Shown here: positions 1 through 11,577 of the stretch, piece by piece
Layout: each line of letters begins with the position of its first letter
Numbering within the stretch: position 1 is the stretch's first letter
DNA from: Lucifuga dentata
Lineage: Eukaryota > Chordata > Actinopteri > Ophidiiformes > Bythitidae
Direction of reading: 5' to 3'
Assembly: GCA_014773175.1 (NCBI GenBank)
Contig: VXCM01001539.1
Coordinates: forward strand, 62,001 to 126,000
DNA length: 64,000 nucleotides
Program-made: the position numbers and the translations under genes
Notes under the pieces: model-generated
What the model was told of the DNA's origin: nothing
Database searches by the model: none
The model's input: only the letters and a program-made list of their open reading frames with translations

Positions 1-1021
1 AAGGCTAACATATATTGTAATTTGTCCAATTGTGGTAAACAAGAGGCAGCTCTGCTGTTTGCTCTGGGTTGGGGAAAGCTTTACAGTTTGAAAACCTTTT
101 TAGAGGATGTAAAATGTTACTTGTCTGCTTCAGTTCATCATTCAGGGAAAGATTATACAGAGGATTAGAGATTCCTGTTGTAGCATGCCCGTAGCTGACA
201 GAATGGCTCCTGGGGTGCAGTTTCTGCTGCACAATGAAAGCACTATATAAAGTCTTCGAAATCCCCCAGACTTCACAAAAACTCGGTAAATACTTGATAC
301 ACTATCACAAAAGATTAAGGACAAACTGCACAAAAACACATCAGACAACAATTAAATTAAATTACAATACATTTATCAAACAAGAGGATTTGGAATGTTA
401 CAATGCACATTAAATTAGTGAAGCAAATTTCCAAAACACATTGGCAGACATTGTATTTACAAAGTACTTACAACATGTACATTGGATATGTTACACTTGT
501 GGCTTTAAGGCTGCGTATGCAAACAAAGAAAACTCGGAGGGTGCAGGTGCTTGCTATGACATTTGACTGTGCAAACGATTTTCTATAAAAGTGAGCCAGG
601 TGTACTGTATGTCAACATATGGAAGAAATACAGCACTCAAGAGTCAACTTATATTAAGGCTTAGGAATTCATGGTTGAATAAGTGAAAACAAGGCAAGAA
701 CCTATAAACACAGACAGGCTGCACTGTATACTCAAATCACCACTATAGCTTACACTTTACATATACAGTAAACTGGCCCTATTAGTCATTCCTCTCTGGC
801 ATACAGTGGAAATTTTTAGCAGAGAGCTTACAGTATAAACGTGCCTCATTTTCATATTTATAAAGTAGGCAAAATATTTTATTCACAGGAGGTAGTTTAG
901 CTGGATATCCAATACAGTTTATTTAATGCGCATCACTTCAGCACAGGTGTGCCAATCGCATTAGCAGAGCTTATTATACTCTTTGCAGACAACAAAGCCA
1001 TCACCTGTGCATGCTCAGTAA
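1..1021. other. fjx1 3' UTR and downstream intergenic sequence
   Basis: AT-rich sequence downstream of the fjx1 stop codon (fjx1 is read leftwards). A minus-strand polyadenylation hexamer AATAAA is at 918-923 (seen as TTTATT on the plus strand) and another at 878-883, so a short 3' UTR of roughly 120-160 bases is possible. The true UTR may be longer. I see no coding exon here; by vertebrate synteny the next gene to the left would be trim44, but none of it is visible. Confidence 0.5.
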
Positions 1022-2314
1022 TCACAGCTGGTTGTATTTTCCTTTGCAGTGTAAAATGTGTTTGTATAATCTGTCTATCCTGTGCTGGAGAAGAGCAGCG
1101 TGTTCGTCTGAGAGATATCCTAATTCCACAGACAAAGGCTCGCTGTCTCTGTAGAGCTCCAGCAGCCTGGTCCTGGAGTCTCTGCGCCTGTGCAGCTCCG
1201 CTACGCGCTGCGTGGTCCTTTTTCTGAACACACACACGGAGCTCAGCGCTGTGTTATGATATTTCTCCCACATATTCAGCACCCGAAACCCGTGCACGAG
1301 TCCGGCCTCATTGTCTATAAACACAAGGTCACCGCGGGGCGTTTTGAGGAGGTTGTTGGTGTCCCTCTCCATTACGCGCGAATCCCACTGCAGGCTGAAC
1401 AGATTGCTGACGAGTCTGTCGAAGTTGGCCGTCAGGTAATCGAACATGATCAGGTCGGTCCACTGCATCAGCTCTAGCAGCTCCACCGTCGTCTTGTTCC
1501 ACAGTTCCTCCAGCCCAGGATGCAGCCCGCTGCTCTCCTGTCTGAGCGGGACAGGTGTGACCACCCCGGTCAGGTTTGAGACCCACTCGGTGAGAGACAC
1601 CACTGCTCGCTCACTCCACTGGAGACCGTGTATTCGCGTCCTCGCAGACTCCCACTGTTCGCTGTAAGGGTTTACCTGGGCCAGAGCTAGGGGAGGCACG
1701 TTTGAGATGCCTAATAGATTAGCCAGGTAATATGTCAAAGTTTCGCCTTGCACCTGATCTGCATTTATCCCGTAACGCACGCAGGCTTTGGTTCCGTCTG
1801 CAAAGGTGGCGAGCTGGTTGGATATCCTGCCGCATCCAGGCTCCAGGTTGACTATTCGAAATGTCCGGACTCTTTCTCTCCAGGCCCGTGCATATTCCTC
1901 AGAGAAGCCCACAGGGAGGAGATCTTCCAGCCAGTCACTCCAAAATATCCCATCCTCTATGGGGGAGCCCAACGTGACCGAGCCCTCCCGCTGCGCTGAC
2001 CTCTTGTTATCCACATTCATATGATAATCTCGACTTCCCACTGAGCCAGTTTGATCTTGCTCACCAGTGAGGTTGTGAGCCTCAAATCTGCCCCACAAGT
2101 GCGGTCTTTGCGCCGGTGGGACAGCGAGCAATGCTCGGAAAGTTTTGGCAGAGAGGTCCGCGATATGAAAAGAGTGAGAAGACCGAGTCCCCGGTAACGA
2201 GACTCTCCGTTTGTGTCGCTCCAAACGGCTCTCCAATGCGCTCCAGACGTAGAAAACACTTGCAAGGGCGCACAGAAACAGAAGCGCAAGTAAGTTTGCT
2301 GAAACAGCCCTCAT
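1022..2314 (-). CDS. fjx1: Four-jointed box kinase 1, intact single-exon gene
   Basis: Predicted 430-residue type II Golgi membrane protein of the Four-jointed/FAM20-related secretory kinase family. Drosophila Four-jointed phosphorylates cadherin repeats of Fat and Dachsous in planar polarity and growth control; the vertebrate protein is the orthologue by family. The start chosen is the ATG at 2314-2312 (MRAVSANLL); the frame stays open four codons further upstream only through a GTG. Residues about 6-26 form one hydrophobic signal anchor. The lumenal part holds Asn-X-Thr sequons (NLT, NKT), the conserved block around EPGCGRISNQLATFADGTKA, the FDYLTANFDR segment (about 291-300) and the DNEAG metal-binding motif (about 334-338), whose Asp-Asn-Glu is known to be essential in the fly enzyme. 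Length and lack of introns fit the family. No frameshift or missing key residue is seen. Its divergent neighbour is pamr1. Confidence 0.93.
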   Translation of the reverse strand: MRAVSANLLALLFLCALASVFYVWSALESRLERHKRRVSLPGTRSSHSFHIADLSAKTFRALLAVPPAQRPHLWGRFEAHNLTGEQDQTGSVGSRDYHMNVDNKRSAQREGSVTLGSPIEDGIFWSDWLEDLLPVGFSEEYARAWRERVRTFRIVNLEPGCGRISNQLATFADGTKACVRYGINADQVQGETLTYYLANLLGISNVPPLALAQVNPYSEQWESARTRIHGLQWSERAVVSLTEWVSNLTGVVTPVPLRQESSGLHPGLEELWNKTTVELLELMQWTDLIMFDYLTANFDRLVSNLFSLQWDSRVMERDTNNLLKTPRGDLVFIDNEAGLVHGFRVLNMWEKYHNTALSSVCVFRKRTTQRVAELHRRRDSRTRLLELYRDSEPLSVELGYLSDEHAALLQHRIDRLYKHILHCKGKYNQL

Positions 2315-2760
2315 GGTGAAGACCACCGATCAGCCACACTTCCAATTCCCAGAGAGCTCCGGTAGATTTAGAACAAAATTCACTCAGTTTGCGTCCATCC
2401 ACAGTTTAACTGAGAGGTGTGCGTCCGGTGTCCCGGACAACGCAAAGCCCCGCAGCTCCCAGGCGGATTGTTTGAGATCACAGGAAGAGGATCCCCGAAA
2501 CAGTGTGACTCTCATCTCCCGTCCTGCTCAGATGTTGAGCCACATCCCTCCTCTGCCGGGAACACACAGCATTTCGGATCACCACAGCGGATATTCACCG
2601 CTCACCATTGTAACCTTCTAGAATCGTGGGGGATTTCCGTCTATCTCTCCCCCTCTCTCATCTCCTCCGTCTCTCTCTCCACCGGCCGCTGGGTGAGTTT
2701 GATTTGTGATGTCGGCTCGCATAGAGACACTAGGCGGTGAAACACGTGACTCCAGTCCCG
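2315..2760 (-). promoter_or_regulatory. GC-rich 5' flank and probable promoter/5' UTR of fjx1
   Basis: This stretch directly upstream of the fjx1 start is much richer in G, C and CpG than the surrounding intergenic DNA. An E-box CACGTG lies at 2743-2748. No TATA box is placed convincingly, so I infer a CpG-type promoter; the transcription start is not determined. Confidence 0.4.
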
Positions 2761-2828
2761 AGATGGTGGGCGGATCGTGAGAAGGAGGGTTTGAGATGAG
2801 TGGAGCAAGTGCACCGTGCAGCGTTTTT

Positions 2829-2829
2829 N
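2829..2829. other. Single-N assembly join in a poly-T run
   Basis: One ambiguous base inside a T homopolymer; probably a contig join whose true T-run length is unknown. Confidence 0.7.
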
Positions 2830-2929
2830 TTTTTTTTTTTTTTTGTGCGTGCGCGTGTGCATTCGTGTGTATTGGGTAGTTTATCCGTTGTCATAATTGA
2901 TACATAATGTGGAAATACTTTGGAAAAGT

Positions 2930-2957
2930 ATCTGTTTGAAATACTTTTCAAACAGAT
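2930..2957. repeat. Short perfect hairpin beside a GT microsatellite
   Basis: ATCTGTTTGAA at 2930-2940 is the exact reverse complement of TTCAAACAGAT at 2947-2957, leaving a 6-base loop. It lies 6 bases before a long GT run. No function can be assigned. Confidence 0.6.
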
Positions 2958-2961
2958 GGTA

Positions 2962-2963
<2 letters not shown>

Positions 2964-3017
<54 letters not shown>

Positions 3018-3035
3018 CGTGCATGCGCGTGTGTT
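2964..3035. repeat. (GT)n microsatellite
   Basis: About 24 uninterrupted GT units to 3012, then GTGC variants. Potential Z-DNA and length polymorphism. Confidence 0.95.
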
Positions 3036-4209
3036 TACCAATTAGAATCTCATTGTCAGTGTATCTAGCTTAAGATCAAAATGAACTGTCAGTTATTAAA
3101 AAGCTGTTTTTTTTTTTTTTTTTAANTTTTTTTTTTTTTTTTTAATAAACCATAGGAACTATTCATGGTTATCATAAAGATCTGTTTCACACATAGAAAT
3201 CCATATTTGTTATGTAACAGAGTATATCTAGTCTCTATAGTGATCTAACAGTTTGTCCTGCACCGCTAAATTCTTAATGTAGTTATCTTGTGATATTTCA
3301 CTAACAGAGTACATTCTTTAAATATATAAATAAATATGATTTGCTTATATTTTGAATTGTAGCCTATATTTTTGATGTCATCTAAACCTAAACAGTTACA
3401 TGCACAAACACAAATGTTCTTAAGTAGCCTTTTCTAATATATATATCTATATATATTTATAGATATCTCCAAAGTTATTTAAATCTCTGCTACAATAAGT
3501 ATTTGATCATTTTCCGAATACCTGGGGCAAATGCGTCTTCCTTGTTTCATCCTCATCCGAGGCTTTTGTTAAACCAAATACAACATGCATGCACACACAC
3601 TCCTTTATACGCACCTCCCTCATTTAATTATCACTCATTAGCATCCCCCCCGCACACTTTACCATGCGACTCATGTTTTCACACTCTGTACCCCGAACCT
3701 CAGTTTCCTAATTAAATTAATTTGGTCATTTTTGTAACAACATGCTGGCACACTAAATTGTGTGAGTTGAAAAGGAACAGCCACAGACAAGACTAGTCAA
3801 TTACACTCACTAAATATCTCAAATTTATGCTAATATGGCTCTCATTTTGTTATCTTTATGCTCATAGTCATGTTTTTATACCTAGAAGAGGGATGTATTA
3901 AATTACACAAATCTGTCCAGACTTTGATAATCATATGATGCTCAGGAATGGCTGTGGATGATCTGGTGTGGTCATGTCAGTGACCTCTGCTTTAGAAATG
4001 AGATAGTTTGGTTTTGTGCCATCAGTAGGTGAATTTGCTCAGTTCTCAGCTAGTGTTTGAGCCTTTTACAGATTGATGGCATTGCACTGGGAACAGAAAA
4101 CCCTTGGGTCATGCAGGAGCAGAGCAGCATTTTCAAGACCTAGAATCTCAAGAAATACTTTGTGTGGTACTGTATATTTACTGTATATCTAACATGTTAG
4201 GGAAAAGAG
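3036..4209. other. Intergenic AT-rich sequence, no gene seen
   Basis: Between the GT microsatellite and the first TTAA-type element. It contains poly-T runs around a single N at 3126 and short AT tracts. No open frame here has coding character. Confidence 0.5.
3126..3126. other. Single-N assembly join in poly-T
   Basis: One ambiguous base between two T homopolymers; homopolymer-associated join. Confidence 0.7.
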
Positions 4210-4694
4210 TGGGTGATTGTGGGTGGAGAGTTTGGATGTTTGAGCCCAATATATATAACCTGCATAAACATTACGTTACTGCCAACCATTTTGCAAAACA
4301 TACTACTGGAGTGGTAAATTTTTTTTTTTCAAAGTAACTTAATTTAATTGATCCAACTCATCTACATGGAAGAAAACGTATGTCTCCACCAGAGAATATA
4401 GTCCCAGGATGAAGACTTTTTACAGAAAAATTAAAATGACTGTGTCTTCTACAATTGTGAGTACAATACAATACAATTGCAAAACATTTAATTTTATGGT
4501 GGGTGTATTTGTATGTATTTTTATGGTGGGTGGTGGGTGTATCAGCTGAACATTTGATTATGAAAGATTATGGAATTTGGTAAAATAACACAAAAACTAA
4601 AATATGGTTTTATATTTTGGAAAATGTTTGTCAGTAACGTGAGAATTGAATATATTGGGCGCAAACTTGCAAAATCACTGGTATGGTCCTTTAA
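4210..4694. mobile_element. TTAA-family inverted-repeat MITE, copy A (left end decayed)
   Basis: The left arm has GTTTGAGCCCAATATATA and the tract AACCATTTTGCAAAACATAC; the right arm has the mirrored TTGAATATATTGGGCGC... and closes with ATGGTCCTTTAA at 4683-4694. The same arms recur at 15.9, 17.3, 25.7, 47.0 and 55.4 kb. No ORF; non-autonomous. The right boundary at TTAA is clear, the left boundary is approximate. Confidence 0.7.
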
Positions 4695-7600
4695 GTTGTG
4701 TTTAAAATCCATTAGATTTGGAAATTGCACACCAATTGTCTGTTCCAATCAAACACAAATGTATTAGCTATAGATCTAAACAGACAAATGCAGAAGAGCA
4801 TGCAAGAAAACAGAGAAGTTATGTTTGAATTCATGAGTACACCTGCATATCAGCGGTTATCACTGCTCTCTATTGCTGTATTAAATTCCCTGCTTTACAT
4901 AGGACTAGTAGTAGTTGGTTCCCTTCACCTTTAGTTTGAAGCTGAATTAACAGCAAGACATAACTCTTCCAAGGTCTAGACATGGGGAATGAAGAAAGCT
5001 TTTAAGTGCTGTGTTGGAATTGACTCTGATGGCTGTCAGCCTTTTAAGAGTATGAAATAACTGTATTGACTGGCTCAGTCTGCTGCAGCAGGGCTCTTGG
5101 TGTCTCTTTCCCTGAGCGCAAGTGGGGGCATGTTCACATATCAAACCTATCTGTTTCTTGCCATGTGTTATCTGCAGGTCACTGAACCTCTGAGCTCCTG
5201 CCTGCTGCATTCCTCGCTCTGCTTTCCTCGTAAATCCCACAGGAGCCCCAGGAGGGCTGTAACGTGGGGAAAGCTTTTCTGCACCACTCATGGCTGTCTG
5301 TGGTCAGCGCTGTGGTGACACAGGAGAGGCCAGACTGTCTGTCATTCTGTCCACAGCGACACAGTACACCCGAAGCCGGCCGTCTGACCAGGCCACAGCT
5401 GCGATACAATCTCGGGTTCTCTGTGTGGTGCCTGTCTGCCAGTGTCACATGGACAGAAGGAGCCAAGGAGCAAATAAAGGGAAGAGGACAGAGGAGGAGA
5501 AAGTGCAGTGGGCTTCTGTCTCTTCCTTGTAGCCTGAGGTTAGTTCACACTGAGCAATAACTCATAGGTCCCTTGACACTTTGCAGCACTCTGTTTCCTG
5601 GACTGAATAATGAATGTGCAGGGCTTCCATTAGCGTTGAAAGCTACGATTATTTCACGGGCCTTGACAATTACTCATGCTCAGGGATTCAGGGACAGGGC
5701 GGGGCAGATCCACTGGAAAGAATTGTCATTTGGTTTACTCTGTCTTGGTACGCCGAAGATATCTGTGTGTTTTCATCAGACACGCGAGTGCTCATATGTG
5801 TTTTTACTATAATCATGCATGGATTCTAATACAGAAAGGAGATTTGATTTAGGGGAATATTTATGCACACTAAACTTTGATATTTGTATTGAATCCGGAG
5901 CCAAAATATTTCTGTCTGTTCAAGAAATCCAGTGCAGAGTGGTAAATTTGCACAATTACAGCAAAGATTCTTCCAGGCTGCAGTCAGATGAGACATGCAC
6001 TTTAACTACTGCTGACATAGAAGTGAGTGGGAAGAGATGATGAGGTATCAGCACTTATCTCAGCACATATCTCAACCAAACCTTTATAGTACTGGTACAT
6101 TAATTTCACAAAATGAACCGTACATTAGCACACTACTTTCCAATGGCTTTTACTGGAAGTCAGATTTTGCTGGCACTGGATGTAAGAGGCTATGCGGTTT
6201 AATTCTGAACCTTATTGTTTCCAAGATGTTGCACTTTTTAGAGCCAGCGCACTCTCCCTCCTGGCTTTATCTAGATGTGCAGTGGAAAATTACAGAATGT
6301 TCCTATATTATCATTGTACTTTGTGTCTGACTGTAACATTGGGGTAATTAAGCCCAGATAGCCTGGATTCCTTCATCTACCTCATTACTTTATATGGTAT
6401 AGTTTGCACTCTGGTGTAACTCTCCATTTTTCTCTCAGACTGACATAAATATCCTTTGTAACCTCTGCTTCTTTGAAGACATTGGATACAGCTCTCGGGG
6501 CTGTTCCCTTTGCAGACATCTCAATAAAAGTTGCCCTATTCAACAAGATAGAAGCTGTGGTCTCTGAGGCAGAAACAAGTAGCCTATGCAGACTCAAGCT
6601 GAAGCTGCGGTTAGAACGATAGATCGGCCCGCTCTGCTGGGACCTGAGCATGGCACAAAGCAACCAAAGGGCTGCTTTTTTCCCCACCATTCTCTGCACT
6701 TTCATTAACTTGCCTATGGTAATTTTGTGAGTCTTTTTAGTCCTCTCTAGTAAGCACTTGCAAGGTATTTGGATACAAGAGTTCAGTTGCTGTTAGCTAA
6801 CGCTATTGTTGAATGACTGCTGAATTACTCTTTGAGCCATGGAGGAAGAGGCAGAGGCTTGGCTTTTTGATGTACGGTATCTCCATCTGGTTGAAGGGGG
6901 GGTCATTGTAGTTGCACGTACTGTAGCAGAGGGGTGGGGGCATTGAAATTCATTGCTATACAGGGGAGACCCTCTTTACAAGCGTGAACTTGGAACGCTG
7001 GAAAGAGATGTACTGTCTCGCCTCTCGATTAAAGAATCAGTCTCCAGTCTTCTGGATTACACCCTCTGACCTGCCACACTAAATCCCCTATTAAATAAGT
7101 CAACAATTGAATTCTTTTTACTTTCCCTTCTACTAACTGGCTTATTGACTCCAGCGTGTTCAGTGCTTTGTGGCAAGGCTCCACTTTCAGTTGAGTAAAG
7201 GGAGAGCTTAAGAACATCTGATCATTATTAGGCAAGACAGAATGCAAAGCTTCACTGTGTTTTCAGATGAAATGCACCATGAGACACGGTTTAGCATCTG
7301 TGCTTGTAGGGGCAAAGATTAGAATAAGATTAGAAATGGTGGTTGAATGTCCTCCTAATGTATCAACGAAACATTTAGCAGCTTTTAGTGTAATGGATGA
7401 GCAGGCTGAAATTGTAGCTTGCATCGTCACATTGGAATGATTCTCCTGTACATGTGAGGGAGGGGTGCTGTGGTTTACATGCACTTTCTTAACTCCTCCC
7501 ACTCCTCTCCACCATCAGATTCCAAACCAGTTTGAGCAACCTAAGCAACCGCTAATGAAAAGGATTTAGCTTTTTCAGCCTACACAGAGAGTTGAGGGAA

Positions 7601-7715
7601 CTTGGCCTCTCATGAGAAGATGACATGTATCCAGATGTGCATATGGTGCCTTTCAGCCTTTTAACGTTAGTATCAGAATCTCCAGATGAGTACCAGCTCA
7701 TACTATCTAGTTACT

Positions 7716-7719
<4 letters not shown>

Positions 7720-7768
<49 letters not shown>
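7720..7768. repeat. (CT)n microsatellite
   Basis: About 24 uninterrupted CT units followed by a CT-rich degenerate tail. Confidence 0.95.
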
Positions 7769-7771
<3 letters not shown>

Positions 7772-7972
7772 TCTTCCTCCCTCTCCTTCTCTCTCAAATC
7801 AAAGATAGTGGTGAGAATATAGATGCTGAGAAAACAGAATCCATATTTCAGAAGGCTGAGCTTGTCATCTTAACTCAGATTTTAGAGAGCTATACAGTGT
7901 TTCTTCCATTTTCCATATGTGGTGAACTAGAAACACATACCAGTTAACTACATTTTATTGAAGACTTAGCAA

Positions 7973-8028
7973 ATTGAACTATTAAATGGTATTGAACTAT
8001 TAAATGCTAGCAATTGAACTATTAAATG
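7973..8028. repeat. Three copies of a 16-base unit
   Basis: ATTGAACTATTAAATG occurs at 7973, 7991 and 8013, with spacings of 18 and 22 bases. A small local tandem duplication. Confidence 0.8.
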
Positions 8029-9487
8029 CTAGCAACCATTAGCAATTGGTGTTACAACTGTAGCATCAGTCACCTTTGTGCTTTTTTATGATTCTGACAC
8101 TTACATTAAAAACCTAAAATAGTATTTAAACAGCTGAATTGTAGCAAATCTGTATGCCAATATAGCAAACAGCCTGTATAAATTATAAAGCCAGTGGTTA
8201 TTTTCAATTAAAGCAAATCTCTAATACTAAAATATCCTGTAATCTTTAGTCATAACCATGGGTGCCCTCTGAAACAGCGGACTGATTTTACTGCTTTTCA
8301 AAGCAGTAACACCTTTATATTTCTTCCTCACAGCTGCACATCCTTCCATTTCTTCTCTGCAATAATGGTGTCAGGGCAAGGAGAGGCCAGAATCCTTGTC
8401 ACAAGAATGACCCCTTGACATTTGACCCTTTTCCACCCATAAAGCCAGTGTTGACAGGATCCTGGTGGAGGATGGGTAAACAAACAAGCCACATGGAAAA
8501 GACATACAAGCAACCGCGGGTTTAAAAAGTTTCTTGGAACAGACTCGAGCATATCTTAATTTCTCACCCTGACTTAACATAATGTTGCTTGAGCGAGTGG
8601 AATCTTGGTACAAATAAGTATAATGCAACTGGAATTGCCTGGTTTTGTCTGTGTAAATCACGAATAAACCCTTAAATTGTATCATTTAATCTTTGTTAAT
8701 TTTTGTTTAATCTTAATTTTATAATTTCACAACATTCTGTAGTGTCTTCCCAATGGCTAAATCAGTACAAATGGGAAATCGTTTAAGGCTTGTCTGGAAT
8801 TCCGTTACAAAGTGAAAATCCAGTCATTTATGGCATTGGCTTTGTTGCTGAGTATATTTACTTCTTATGCTCCACTGGTGCCTGGAATGTCCGATGTGGC
8901 AGTTAGACGCTCACCTCAGATAGATTTGTGTCCCATGAGATGGGTTTGTATCACTGCTGGCTGTCAGCACATACATTATGCCACCATTTAAGCAAGAATA
9001 ATCACTGCTATTAACAACAAAGCAGGCCCAATTGAATAATTTAATGTAGTGGGTAGTGGCAGTGGCTCATTGCTGATAAAAGAAGAAAGTGGAGAATTGA
9101 TCAAACAGCCAGGCCTTCCCATCTGGGGAGATATAAATAATAAAATGAGATCAGAGTGATCACTTATGGAGCCCTGTTCCACTCTATTGCTTACTACTTA
9201 CATTCCTTTCCTAGCTGTCCTTGTAGCTGTGGACGTCTTGATTCCACTTTGCTGCATGCTATGGCAAATCAATATGTACTGTGACAGATTGCAAAAGGAA
9301 TTATGGGAATATAAAATCATAGAAAGTGATAAGATGATTTTTTGATCTGCATCCTGGTTGCAAAATATCTGTGAGAATGGACATTTCCACCAGATAAGGG
9401 TTGGTTATAAATCATAAAAAAAACGACAGCCCTGCTTTACATTCATCGGGTGTTTCCACTGAAAGGTGGTTCATGGAATTTTAGGCT

Positions 9488-9511
9488 CTTACTCCCTCTA
9501 GAGGGAGTAAG
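9488..9511. repeat. Perfect 24-bp palindrome
   Basis: CTTACTCCCTCT is followed directly by its exact reverse complement, with centre CTCTAGAG. It probably belongs to a decayed fish MITE (the sequence just before reads GTTTCCACTGAAAGG). A CCCTAACCCTAAC run follows at about 9521. Confidence 0.75.
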
Positions 9512-9539
9512 TAGCAATAACCCTAACCCTAACGTCTAT

Positions 9540-9860
9540 TCCCCTAACACGACTTCAATACCTCAGCCATGGAGGTAATGTTTTCTCCTGCAAAACTTGT
9601 TAGAAGGATGGAACATGGGCCAAGGAAGAACTCATAAAATGTCGGTCCGGATCTGGATCCAGGGGCAGCTCTAGAAATTTTAAAATTTTTTCGATTTCTT
9701 AACATTGCTCTTTTGTTTTGTGTTTTTGTCAGTTTCTTCAAAAATAATGCACCAATCTCAATGAAAACTATCAGTCTATCATGGGGTTAATAAGATTAAC
9801 AATAGGTGCAAGTTGGTTCAGATCTGGATAATTTCGTAAAATTTACTGGGTTTTTTGATG
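9540..9860. repeat. Dispersed fish repeat, class uncertain
   Basis: The tract with GGAACATGGGCCAAGGAAGA and GGTCCGGATCTGGATC is, from memory, a dispersed repeat common in teleost genomes. I see no terminal repeats or ORF. A masking run would name the family. Confidence 0.4.
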
Positions 9861-9910
9861 ACAAATAAACTAATTGAGTTGTAGTTGTTTTTTTCTCTTC
9901 TTCTCTGTAA

Positions 9911-10005
9911 GGCAGCAAGGGGTACAGTGCATGGTTGCTTCATAGCAAGAAGGTCCTGGATTTGAATCCCTGGGCCTTTGTGTTTGCAGTTTCTCCATCC
10001 GAGTG
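9911..10005 (+). repeat. SINE-like GGCAGCA... repeat fragment, copy 1
   Basis: GGCAGCAAGGGGTACAGTGC is followed by CATAGCAAGAAGGTCCTGGA and TTTGAATCCC. This is the very common fish short repeat; the GGATTTGAATCC part resembles a tRNA B box. A second copy is at 46347-46440. Confidence 0.5.
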
Positions 10006-11539
10006 CACAAAGTGTATTTTCATTTGAGAACATAAATCACATTCTGCTTCTATTTGAATCAATTTGCTATTGCTTCATATGACTGAGGAGTGATAATACA
10101 GTTTAATTCCCTAGGAACTTTCTTTGTTCAGTCTAAAATTTTGCATCTTCTTCTGTGTGAAGTTTCATTTAAAAAAAATATGTATTTCATAGAACTGAAT
10201 ATCCTACCTCATTCCAACAATAAATAAAAGCCACAAATCAGTATTCATGCTTCTGTTTGTGAGATTAGGTTTAATGCCTTTGATAATTCAGAGTTTTTTG
10301 CTGTAACATCAAACTCTGATGCAGTGTGAATATCATTTCCGCTGCATTTATTTATTTATTTGTCACACTCAGCCAGTTTCTAGTGAGGAAAAAAAAAATC
10401 AAAACCTGCAACTTTGCTTTTGGAAGGAACATTAGCATTTTACCCATGATGGTTGGGTGATATGTTTTGGGCTGTAAAGATGGATGTTTGAGCAGTAACG
10501 CATTCTGCTTCAGCTGCATCCTGTGACGTGTTCTGTCTGCTGCTGTCTGCACAGTAGCGGTATTAGATATTAGAATGAGCAATGCATGATGTAACTGTTC
10601 TGCAATGTTTAATTTATTACAGATGGTGATACATCTTCTGCTATCAAGGGGATTTATCAGTTACGGAGATTATGGTGTTAATTCTGGCAAAAGCACCACT
10701 TTTCTTAGAGTAGATTTTTGATCTAGTAACATATTATTTTGTAAGATTAGGTCATATTACCCAAGGAGTAATTCTAGTTTTGACCCTGAGGTCATTTACT
10801 GAAGACATATATGAGTCATGGATTTTCTGCTGAAAGGTTTTTTTTTTTTTTGTTTGTTTTTTGAAACATGAATTTTTGAAGATCATACAGAAATGTTTTA
10901 TCTTTGACAAAGTATTGAATTGCCAACATATTTGCATGTGCAGTTTACTTAATTACTCCCACTTCTTTGTCTGTCACTATGGACAGTGTCTCCATCTCTG
11001 TTGCTGTTTCTGTCTTTCTGTTTACATTATGTCCATTCCATTACAAAACTAACACAGCTAAATGAGCTACATAATTTCGAAAACATAAAAGGAAGACTTG
11101 CTCTGCTGAAAACATTTCTCTCTGAGACCTGAATATTCACCGACAAAGTTGAGAATTTGTTCTTTATGATCTGTTGTCCAAACAGCTGAAAACATGACAG
11201 CTGAGACATAGCTGTGCCAAAGTCACTAAATACCTCAATCCAAAACCTATGTTACATTACACAGAGTAAACAGATTTTTCTACTCCACCACAAGCAAATT
11301 GCAACAAAACGAATCAGGCAAGAGGTTTTTGTTGCCTTCAGCCTCTTATTTACTGAGAGTGTCTTGGTCTCAGCATTTTTATGGCGTGCTGTGTGGTCAG
11401 GCTCTTTGCCCACTTTTCCAACTGTTAATGCAGTTCCAGGCATGACCACAAGAGGCTGCTCTGCTCATGTCATCTCTGGAAGAGTTTTCTGTAGTTTGCA
11501 GACAGACAAATAGACAGAAAGACAGACAGGCATACAGTC

Positions 11540-11577
<38 letters not shown>

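Larger units (their letters stand above)
4695..9487. other. Intergenic sequence, no gene seen
   Basis: No coding exon is supported. Open frames here are short, lack protein-like composition and do not resemble known families. It contains a CT microsatellite (7720-7768) and a small tandem repeat near 7973-8028, given separately. Confidence 0.5.

Noticed and set aside
949..2024. Several plus-strand open frames across fjx1
   Set aside because: They lie antisense to an intact, recognisable fjx1 coding sequence and have no independent support.
9911..10005. Possible tRNA gene (B-box-like GGATTTGAATCC)
   Set aside because: No cloverleaf can be built and the sequence matches a common fish short repeat, also present at 46347.
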